Part shown: positions 1-5,399 of the stretch, in pieces | Layout: the number at the start of each line of letters is the position of its first letter | Numbering within the stretch: the first letter of the stretch is position 1 | NCBI GenBank assembly: GCA_016220045.1 | Contig: JACRIP010000347.1 | Span: forward strand, 1-7,746 | Origin: Planctomycetota bacterium | GTDB lineage: Bacteria; Planctomycetota; MHYJ01; WSZJ01; JACPWG01 | Direction of reading: 5' to 3' | Length of the DNA: 7,746 nt | Translations under genes and position numbers: made by a program | Notes under the pieces: model-generated | Seen by the model: only the letters and a program-made list of their open reading frames with translations | Told to the model about the DNA's origin: nothing | Databases searched by the model: none

Positions 1-1076
1 AGCGCGGCGCGGCCGGCGAGCGGGCGGGGGCCGCCCCAGCCGGCGCCGCCGTCGGCGCGGGGCGCGCTCGCGACCGCCTCGAGCTCCGCGCGCGCCGCCT
101 GCCCGGCGGTATTGCACGCCTCCCGCGCCCACTCGGCCCCCGGCGCGCCCCCGCGCCGGCGCAGGGTATTCGCGGCGCCGATGGCCCGGGCGTCCGCCGT
201 GGCGCGGTCGGCCGCGGCCAGCGCCGCCTCCTTGTGCGGCAAGGTGACGCTGTACCCGTGCGCCGGAAAGGCCGCGAGCCAGCGCGCCAGTTCGCGGCCG
301 TCGGGCAGCGGGAAGGGCACGTAGACCGCGTCGCGTCCGGCGGCGGCGAAGCGCGCGTTGAAGAAGGCGGGGGAGCGGCTGTGCCCGATCGGCCAACCGA
401 GCAGCCCGTAGACGCGGGTGCGCGGGGAGAGGCCGGGCGCCCGGTAGAGGTGGCGCAGTTCGCTCGCCCGGAGTTGGCCGGGCGCGGTCGGGGCCCCCTC
501 GTCCGGCGCGGCGTAGGTCAGGAAACCACCCCAGACCTTGTACAGGATGCGGCTCGGCCGCCCCAGCTCGCCCATCGCCAGCGCGCAGGCCGGAACGCGC
601 GCCGCGCGCAGCGCCGCCGCCACCTTCAGGTTGTCGAGCAGCCGCTCCGCGGTCACCGCCACCTTCACGATTCCCGCGCCCGCGCGCTCCATGCGTCGCA
701 CGAGCGCGGGCAGGCCGGGCGGCGTCCGGACGAAGTCGTGGTGCGAGAGCATCAGGCGTGCGCCGTTCGGGAGGGTCGGGGTCCAACCGGCGCCCAGCTC
801 GACATCCACGACGGCGAAGCCCGCGCGGGCGGCACGCTCGAGCAGGCGCCGGCGCGCGGCCTCGTCGCCACTCCAGCGTCCGCCCTCGGCCGCGGCGCGG
901 CAGGTGGCGACGAGCGGCACCGGGCGCAGGCGCGCGGCCTCGGCGATCACGCGTGTCCGCGCGGCGGCGGGGCAGAGGTCGAGACGGATCTCGATCCAGG
1001 TATCCGGCGCGGTCGCCGCCGCGAGCGCGGGGCCGACCGTGGCCGGCGTCAGGCCGCCCAGGCTCACGCAGATCAT
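1..1076 (-). CDS. aroDE: Bifunctional 3-dehydroquinate dehydratase (type I) / shikimate dehydrogenase, C-terminus off the left edge
   Basis: The reverse strand is open from ATG at 1076 to the window edge, giving 358 codons. Residues 1-212 read as a type I (Schiff-base) 3-dehydroquinase: EIRLD at 29-33, the catalytic His of LSHHDF at 113, the Schiff-base Lys of IVKVAV at 138, MGELGRPSR at 168-176 and LTYA at 186-189. From about 222 a shikimate dehydrogenase N-domain follows: GLLGWPIGHSRSP (224-236), SVTLPHK with the catalytic Lys at 282, and GAANT (300-304). The NAD(P)-binding half lies beyond the edge. Together the two activities take 3-dehydroquinate to shikimate in aromatic amino acid synthesis in the cytoplasm. 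Such fusions are known in plants, chlamydiae and some planctomycetes. Oddity: the motif normally NTDG reads NTAG (322-325), so the expected catalytic Asp is Ala324. The start is chosen because MICVSLGG matches the family N-terminus; a weak GAGAG precedes it. An in-frame GTG at 1124 would add unrelated residues. Confidence 0.93.
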   Translation of the reverse strand, partial: MICVSLGGLTPATVGPALAAATAPDTWIEIRLDLCPAAARTRVIAEAARLRPVPLVATCRAAAEGGRWSGDEAARRRLLERAARAGFAVVDVELGAGWTPTLPNGARLMLSHHDFVRTPPGLPALVRRMERAGAGIVKVAVTAERLLDNLKVAAALRAARVPACALAMGELGRPSRILYKVWGGFLTYAAPDEGAPTAPGQLRASELRHLYRAPGLSPRTRVYGLLGWPIGHSRSPAFFNARFAAAGRDAVYVPFPLPDGRELARWLAAFPAHGYSVTLPHKEAALAAADRATADARAIGAANTLRRRGGAPGAEWAREACNTAGQAARAELEAVASAPRADGGAGWGGPRPLAGRAA

Positions 1077-1197
1077 CGAGTGCTCTCGGCTTGTGTGGGG
1101 GGGGCGGATGAGGTATCGTGGCACGGTGGGAAACCGGGCGGACAGCTTTTTGATGGCGGATCAGTATCCCGTCGAGGGACAGACCATGGCCGGCGAC

Positions 1198-1261
1198 GTT
1201 TAGGCATTTCGACGTTTAGGCATTTCGACGTTTGGGCGTTTCGACGTTTGGGCGTTTGGGT
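1198..1261. repeat. Tandem array of eight 8-bp units
   Basis: Eight consecutive 8-bp units follow the pattern RTTTNGRY: GTTTAGGC, ATTTCGAC, GTTTAGGC, ATTTCGAC, GTTTGGGC, GTTTCGAC, GTTTGGGC, GTTTGGGT. Units alternate in pairs, so the array also reads as a 16-bp tandem: GACGTTTAGGCATTTC occurs twice exactly at 1195-1226 and then twice in diverged form up to 1258. The array is much richer in A and T than the flanking genes. The same unit family recurs in the gap between the two kinase genes. Its function is unknown. Confidence 0.9.
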
Positions 1262-1370
1262 TTGTTGAACGCGCGGATCAGGCCCCAGCCCTCACCCTGA
1301 CCCCTTGCTTCACCGTGTCCGTTGCCGTCGTCGAAAAGCCTATCACGCCGCGCCCTGCCCGTCCAGCAGT

Positions 1371-1377
1371 GAGGAAG
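1371..1377 (+). promoter_or_regulatory. Ribosome binding site of amrB
   Basis: GAGGAAG lies seven bases before the ATG at 1385. It supports that start over the out-of-frame ATG at 1378. Confidence 0.7.
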
Positions 1378-1384
1378 ATGGGTC

Positions 1385-2329
1385 ATGAACCCCGCACCTG
1401 CCTCGGGCCACGCCCGCGACCGCGCGGTGAGGCCTCCGGCATTCGCCGGAAGCTGGTACCCGGGCCGCGCCGACGCGCTCGCCGCCGCCGTGGACGAGTA
1501 CCTCGCCCTCGGGGAAGCACCCGGTGCTGGAACGGACTCGCCGGCCCGCCCCTTCGGCCTCGTCGTCCCCCACGCCGGCTACCGCTACTCCGGGCGGACC
1601 GCCGGACGCGCCTTCGCCGCCTTGCGCGCCCCCGCTCACGCCCCCGCGCCCGCCGCGCCGCGCCGCGTCCTCCTCCTCGGTCCCAGCCACCGCGGCTGGT
1701 TCCGCGGCCTCGCCGTCTCCCGCCACAGCGCCTATGCCACGCCGCTCGGCGAGGTCCCCCTCGACGCGGCCGCCGCCGACGCCCTCCTCGCCGCCGCACC
1801 CGCCCGTCTCGCCTCGGTCCAGCCCGCCGCCGAAGCCGCCGAGCACTCCCTGGAAATCGAACTGCCCTTCCTCCAGCGCGTGCTGGGCGCCTTCGCGCTC
1901 CTCCCTGTAATGGTGGGCGAACTCGCGCCGGACGAGTACCCGGCCGCCGCCGAGCTTCTGCGTCCGCTGCTCGACGACCGGACCGTCGTGGTCGCCAGCT
2001 CGGATTTCACCCACTACGGCGAGGACTTCGGATACGTCCCCTTCCGCTCCGACATCCGGCACAACCTGGAGGGCCTCGACGCCGGCGCGATCGCGCCGAT
2101 CCTCGACGCCGATCCCGGGGCCTTCCTCGCCTACCAGCAGCGCACCGGCATCACGGTGTGCGGCTATCGGCCGATCGCCCTGCTGCTCCACCTCGCGTCG
2201 CCCGGCGCGCGCGGCCGGCGCCTCGACTACGCCACCTCCGGCGATGCCAGCGGCGATTTCGAACACTGCGTAACCTACGCCGCGATCCGGTTGGACGCGT
2301 GCGGCCCGGGCGTCGCCGCGGCCGGGTAG
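1385..2329 (+). CDS. amrB: AmmeMemoRadiSam system protein B (Memo-like, class III extradiol dioxygenase fold)
   Basis: The 314-residue product matches the Memo family over nearly its whole length. Visible motifs are VRPPAFAGSWYP (15-26), PHAGYRYSG (62-70), GPSH (99-102), ATPLGEVPLD (118-127), EHSLEIELPFLQ (153-164), SSDFTHY (205-211) and VCGYRP (from 258). By analogy with human MEMO1, His63, His102, Cys259 and the Asp207/His210 pair would form the metal or active site. The fold is related to class III non-heme iron dioxygenases. The biochemical role of bacterial members is not settled; in many genomes they sit with an AMMECR1-domain protein and a radical SAM protein, neither of which is in this window. 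No signal peptide or membrane segment is visible, so it is probably cytoplasmic. The start is supported by GAGGAAG seven bases upstream. The 5' neighbour is divergent, and the next gene has its own promoter, so amrB may be a single-gene unit. Confidence 0.93.
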   Translation: MNPAPASGHARDRAVRPPAFAGSWYPGRADALAAAVDEYLALGEAPGAGTDSPARPFGLVVPHAGYRYSGRTAGRAFAALRAPAHAPAPAAPRRVLLLGPSHRGWFRGLAVSRHSAYATPLGEVPLDAAAADALLAAAPARLASVQPAAEAAEHSLEIELPFLQRVLGAFALLPVMVGELAPDEYPAAAELLRPLLDDRTVVVASSDFTHYGEDFGYVPFRSDIRHNLEGLDAGAIAPILDADPGAFLAYQQRTGITVCGYRPIALLLHLASPGARGRRLDYATSGDASGDFEHCVTYAAIRLDACGPGVAAAG

Positions 2330-2374
2330 CCGGGCCGTCCGGCGCGGCATTCGCGCCCCCCTCGCGCCAAACGC

Positions 2375-2402
2375 TTGAAAGGAAGCGCTCGACCGCTATA
2401 AT
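2375..2402 (+). promoter_or_regulatory. Sigma70-type promoter of the first kinase gene
   Basis: TTGAAA (2375-2380) and a perfect TATAAT (2397-2402) are separated by 16 bp, in an otherwise GC-rich gap 45-75 bp before the kinase ATG. Transcription would start near 2409, giving a 5' leader of roughly 38 nt that contains GGAG at 2437-2440. It is the clearest promoter in the window and implies the kinase is transcribed independently of amrB. Confidence 0.75.
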
Positions 2403-2446
2403 GGCCCGGTTGAGCACCACCGCCCGGGGCGCCCTCGGAGCCGAGA

Positions 2447-3898
2447 ATGAAAGTCCAGCTCGTGATCACCAACGGCCAGCTCGCGGGAACTGTCGTTCCC
2501 GTCGGAGAAGGTCAAAGCGTGACCTTCGGCCGTTCGGACATGAGCGACATCGTCCTGCCCGACGGCAAGGCCTCTCGCCTGCACTGCAAAGTGCAGAACG
2601 AGGCCGGCGCCTGCAAGGTCTACGACCTCAACAGCTCGAACGGCACCTTCGTCAACAACAACCGCATCCAGACCTCCTCGCTGGAGGCGGGCGACGAGCT
2701 GATCGTCGGCGAGACCGTGCTCATCTACGAGGTCGCCGGCACCGACCCCTCCAGCATCAAGCCCCGCCTGGGGTCCAACCTCAAGCCCGCCCCCAGCGCC
2801 GACCCGCGCACCATCTCGTCGCCACGCTCGCCCACCATCGAAGAGATCGAGAGCCCGGCCGCCGGCAAGGGGCCGGGCATCGCCGTGACCGCGCCGCCGG
2901 CCGGCCCCTTCATGCAGGCGCACAAGTTCTGCGCCAAGTGCGGCCGCGTCATCCCGCGCAAGGAAGTCGTCGACGGCAAGGCGCGCGAGGTGGACGGCAA
3001 GGCCTTCTGCGCCGATTGCGCCGACCCCTACCTCGGCCGCGTCATCGGCAACTACAAGATCCTCGAGAAGGTCGGCCAGGGCTCCATGGGCATCGTCTTC
3101 CGCGCCCAGCACGTCACCATGGAGCGCCCGGCCGCGCTCAAGATCCTCTTCGAATACCTCACCCTCAATAAAAACATGGTCAAGCGCTTCCTGCGCGAAG
3201 CGCGCGCCGGCGCCTCCCTCAGCCATCCCGGCCTCGTCCAGCTCTACGACGCCGGCGAGGAAGAGGGGATCTACTACATCGCCATGGAGTTCGTGAACGG
3301 CGACAACATGGCGGACCTGCTCGAAAAGCAGGGCCCGCTCCCGCTCGCACGCGGCATGGACGTCGCCATGCAGATGGCCCAGGTCCTCGACTACGCCCAC
3401 AAGCGCCAGATGGTCCATCGCGACATCAAGCCCGGCAACGTCATCCTCAGCCACGACGGCACCGCCAAGCTGATCGACATGGGCACCGCCAAGAGCCTCC
3501 AGGAGTCCGGCCTCTCCGAACTCACCAAGACCGGCATGGGCATCGGCACCATCAACTTCATGTCGCCGGAACAGATCTTCGACGCCAAAAACGTCGATCA
3601 CCGCGCCGACGAATACTCCATGGGCGCGATGTTCTACTACATGTTTACCTGTAGGCTGCCGTTCCAGGCGAAGTCGCCCAAGGAGTTTCTCGCCAAGGTC
3701 AGCTCGGAGAAGATCGACTCGCCGAAGAAGTACAATCCGGCGTTGCCGAACGAGCTGTGCAAGGTGATCGAACGGATGATGGCGCGGAACGCGAAGGATC
3801 GGTATCCGACGCCGCTGGAGCTGATCGCGGACCTGGAGTTGGCGAAGGCGGCGGTGGCGAAGATGCGGGATCCGTCGAAGACCTTGCCGCCGACGTGA
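2447..3898 (+). CDS. Soluble FHA / zinc-ribbon / serine-threonine protein kinase (kinase 1)
   Basis: The 483-residue protein has three parts. Residues 1-95 are an FHA (phosphothreonine-binding) domain with GR at 28-29, SRLH at 43-46 and SSNGT at 63-67. A Ser/Thr-Pro-rich linker (about 97-158) follows. Four cysteines (162, 165, 188, 191) in CxxC-x22-CxxC spacing suggest a zinc ribbon. A Hanks-type kinase domain begins near 201: glycine loop GQGSMG (210-215), Lys232 in AALK, a probable helix-C Glu251, HRDIKPGN (324-331), DMG (344-346) in place of DFG, a Thr-containing activation loop (360-368) and SPEQ (373-376). All catalytic residues needed for activity are present. There is no transmembrane helix or extracellular sensor of the PknB type, so it should be cytoplasmic, with FHA and zinc ribbon as the likely regulatory or docking parts. 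GGAG lies six bases before the ATG. The last ~85 codons switch to G-ending codons (see findings). Substrates are unknown. Confidence 0.95.
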   Translation: MKVQLVITNGQLAGTVVPVGEGQSVTFGRSDMSDIVLPDGKASRLHCKVQNEAGACKVYDLNSSNGTFVNNNRIQTSSLEAGDELIVGETVLIYEVAGTDPSSIKPRLGSNLKPAPSADPRTISSPRSPTIEEIESPAAGKGPGIAVTAPPAGPFMQAHKFCAKCGRVIPRKEVVDGKAREVDGKAFCADCADPYLGRVIGNYKILEKVGQGSMGIVFRAQHVTMERPAALKILFEYLTLNKNMVKRFLREARAGASLSHPGLVQLYDAGEEEGIYYIAMEFVNGDNMADLLEKQGPLPLARGMDVAMQMAQVLDYAHKRQMVHRDIKPGNVILSHDGTAKLIDMGTAKSLQESGLSELTKTGMGIGTINFMSPEQIFDAKNVDHRADEYSMGAMFYYMFTCRLPFQAKSPKEFLAKVSSEKIDSPKKYNPALPNELCKVIERMMARNAKDRYPTPLELIADLELAKAAVAKMRDPSKTLPPT

Positions 3899-4026
3899 CG
3901 CGGGGTTTGGGCGTTTGGAGGTTTAGACGTTTGGAGGTTTTGGAGGAACCCGTCCGGTTCCCCTGAAACCCGGTCGACTCCGTATCTGCCTCCAAACTTC
4001 TAAACTCCCAAACCCCTAAACCCGCG
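3899..4026. repeat. Long imperfect inverted repeat built of opposed 8-bp repeat arrays
   Basis: Starting right after the stop of kinase 1, four direct 8-bp units (3905-3936: GTTTGGGC, GTTTGGAG, GTTTAGAC, GTTTGGAG) face four units on the opposite strand (3990-4021, reading GTTTAGGG, GTTTGGGA, GTTTAGAA, GTTTGGAG when complemented). The two arms match at 27 of 32 positions. The outer flanks CGCGGG (3899-3904) and CCGCG (4022-4026) extend the pairing with one bulged base. The arms are separated by about 53 bp. The units belong to the same family as the array at 1198-1261. The arrangement could fold as a long hairpin in RNA or be the remnant of a small non-coding mobile repeat; neither can be decided here. 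Confidence 0.85.
3942..3964 (+). terminator. Hairpin inside the inverted repeat, possible weak terminator
   Basis: GGAACC (3945-3950) pairs with GGTTCC (3956-3961) around a five-base loop, and can extend to 3942/3964 with one mismatch and one wobble pair. It lies 44 bp after the kinase 1 stop. No run of T follows, so it is not a standard intrinsic terminator. Together with the larger surrounding inverted repeat it may still reduce read-through. Confidence 0.3.
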
Positions 4027-4039
4027 TTCGGCGGTCGGT

Positions 4040-5347
4040 ATGTTAGCCCAGCTCCGGGTCCTGCGCGCGGCGCTCTCGGCCAAGATGATCCTGCTGCTCG
4101 AGGGGCGGAAGATCTCGGTCGGGCGCTCGGAGAGCAACACGCTGCAGCTCGAGGACGAGCGCTTGTCCCGCCGGCACTGCCTCTTCGAGTCCGAGGGGCT
4201 GTGCTGGATTCTCACCGATCTGAACAGCGAGAACGGCACGCTGGTCAACGGGCAGCGCATCACCTCGGTCACGCTGCGCGACGGCGACCGCATCGTGCTG
4301 GGCGCCTCCGAGTTCGAGTTCAAGCTGCAGCGCAACCTGGAAGAGGCCTACGGCGTGGACGCCGAGCTCTTCAAGGCCTCGACCATGCTGCTCGGCGAGG
4401 ACAAGTGCGCGCGCTGCGGTCGCCCCGCCTACACGCCGGAGGAGCTGAAAAAGCCGGGTCTGCGCCGCCGCACCCGCGCGCCCCTCTGCCGCCGCTGCGC
4501 CGACTCGCTGATGGGCAAGACCATCGGCGGCTACCGCATCGAAGACAAGCTCGCCGACGACCGCCACGCCCCGGTCTACCGCGTCGCCAAAGCCGGCGAG
4601 AACGGGCCGCCCCTCGCCTTGAAGGTCCTGCGCAAGTCCGAGGTCCCCAACGACGAGGTCGTGAGCCGCTTCCTGCGCGAGGCCGAATGGCGCGGCCGCT
4701 TCGACCATCCGAACATCGCCGCGATTCACGACGCCGGCGAGACCGAGGAACTGCACTTCCTGGTCATGGAGTTCGTGGACGGCGAAACCGTGCAGGACGA
4801 GGTGGCGCGGCGCGGGCCCATGGAGCCGCCGCGCGCGCGCGCCACGGCCCTCCACGTCGCCGCGGCCCTCCGCTACCTGCATGGGCTCGGCGTCGTCCAT
4901 CGCGACATCAAGCCCTCGAACGTCATGCTCACCCGCTCCGGCCTCGCCAAACTGATCGATCTCGGCTCCGCCAAGCTCTTTCGCGACGCCGCCGAAACCG
5001 ACATCACCCGCGTCGGGGTCGGCCTCGGCACCCTCCAGTTCATGTCCCCGGAGCAGGCCTTCGACGCGCGCTCGGTGGACCACCGGGCCGACATCTACTC
5101 CCTCGGCGCGACCTTCTACTTCATGCTGACCGGGTCCTACCCTTACAAGGTATCCTCCGTAGTCGATGTCGTCGCGCGCTCGCACGGCGGCGACTGGAAG
5201 CCGCCCTCGGCGCTGCGGCCGCAGATTCCCGGGGCCTACGACGCCGTCGTGCGACGCATGATGAACAGCGATCCCGAAGAGCGCTACCCGGACGCCGACG
5301 CGCTCCTCCTCGCCCTCACCGCCCTCAACGCCGCCGGCGGCGTTTAA
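4040..5347 (+). CDS. FHA / zinc-ribbon / protein kinase paralogue with degenerate glycine loop (kinase 2)
   Basis: The 435-residue product repeats the architecture of kinase 1. The FHA motifs fall at identical residue numbers (GR 28-29, SRRH 43-46, ENGT 64-67), and the first 70 residues align without a gap, which supports ATG 4040 over the internal ATG at 4085. Cysteines 123, 126, 150 and 153 form the zinc ribbon. The linker before it is about 40 residues shorter than in kinase 1 and lacks its Ser/Thr-Pro cluster. The kinase domain has Lys195 (LALK), Glu214, HRDIKPSN (287-294), DLG (307-309) and SPEQ (336-339), but the glycine loop is ADDRHA (172-177), with all three glycines missing. It could be a low-activity or regulatory kinase, or bind nucleotide in an unusual way. 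No membrane segment is visible. There is no clear Shine-Dalgarno. It ends 52 bp before the COG2403 gene and may share a transcript with it. Confidence 0.94.
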   Translation: MLAQLRVLRAALSAKMILLLEGRKISVGRSESNTLQLEDERLSRRHCLFESEGLCWILTDLNSENGTLVNGQRITSVTLRDGDRIVLGASEFEFKLQRNLEEAYGVDAELFKASTMLLGEDKCARCGRPAYTPEELKKPGLRRRTRAPLCRRCADSLMGKTIGGYRIEDKLADDRHAPVYRVAKAGENGPPLALKVLRKSEVPNDEVVSRFLREAEWRGRFDHPNIAAIHDAGETEELHFLVMEFVDGETVQDEVARRGPMEPPRARATALHVAAALRYLHGLGVVHRDIKPSNVMLTRSGLAKLIDLGSAKLFRDAAETDITRVGVGLGTLQFMSPEQAFDARSVDHRADIYSLGATFYFMLTGSYPYKVSSVVDVVARSHGGDWKPPSALRPQIPGAYDAVVRRMMNSDPEERYPDADALLLALTALNAAGGV

Positions 5348-5371
5348 CCGCGTTTAACGTCGTCGAACGCC
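5341..5371. repeat. Short GTTTAAC repeats at the end of kinase 2
   Basis: CGTTTAAC occurs twice, at 5341-5348 and 5351-5358, the first copy containing the TAA stop of kinase 2. GGCGTT (5339-5344) and AACGCC (5366-5371) could pair across them. The words resemble, but do not match, the 8-bp units in the other two gaps, so membership in that family is uncertain. Confidence 0.45.
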
Positions 5372-5390
5372 GTTGCACGTTTTCCGTATC

Positions 5391-5395
5391 GGAGA
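5391..5395 (+). promoter_or_regulatory. Ribosome binding site that fixes the start of the COG2403 gene
   Basis: GGAGA lies four to five bases before ATG 5400. It favours that ATG over the in-frame TTG at 5373, which would add nine residues before the family's N-terminal VLILGAAGKD. Confidence 0.7.
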
Positions 5396-5399
5396 TCCC

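Larger units (their letters stand above)
1077..1384. other. Divergent intergenic region between aroDE and amrB
   Basis: This 308-bp gap separates two divergently transcribed genes, so promoters for both should lie here. I found no convincing -35/-10 pair for either. It contains a run of eight G at 1097-1104 and the 8-bp repeat array at 1198-1261. The stretch from 1262 to 1370 shows no gene and no clear hairpin. Open frames that cross this gap on the plus strand are arginine-rich, composition-driven shadows of aroDE. Confidence 0.6.

Noticed and set aside
1097..1104. Run of eight G (C8 on the aroDE strand) as a phase-variation switch
   Set aside because: It lies upstream of a housekeeping gene, not at an identified promoter spacer or within a coding frame, and such runs are common by chance at this GC content.
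1198..1261. CRISPR array
   Set aside because: Units are 8 bp and directly abutting, with no spacers and no cas genes nearby.
234..1268. 344-codon plus-strand open frame at the left end
   Set aside because: It is antisense to aroDE, whose motifs are unmistakable; the end of this frame merely translates the octamer array.
1322..1346. TTGCCG ... TATCAC as an amrB promoter
   Set aside because: The spacing is only 13 bp and both boxes are poor, so it is not supportable.
1315..3171. 618-codon plus-strand open frame spanning amrB and the first half of kinase 1
   Set aside because: Arginine/proline-rich translation in the wrong frame of two real genes, and it crosses a good promoter and ribosome binding site.
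2396..3601. Long open frame (about 400 codons) on the minus strand opposite kinase 1
   Set aside because: It is fully antisense to a gene with clear FHA and kinase motifs. Its Gly/Ala/Asp-rich product has no recognisable domain, and long antisense frames are expected from the third-position GC bias here.
4085..4087. Internal ATG as the start of kinase 2
   Set aside because: It would remove the first FHA strand; the N-terminus from 4040 aligns without gaps to kinase 1.
4043..5185. 380-codon minus-strand open frame opposite kinase 2
   Set aside because: Same type of antisense shadow, covering a gene with well-supported motifs.
5373..5399. Upstream TTG as the start of the COG2403 gene
   Set aside because: ATG 5400 has a good Shine-Dalgarno and leads directly into the conserved N-terminus; the extra nine residues do not resemble the family.
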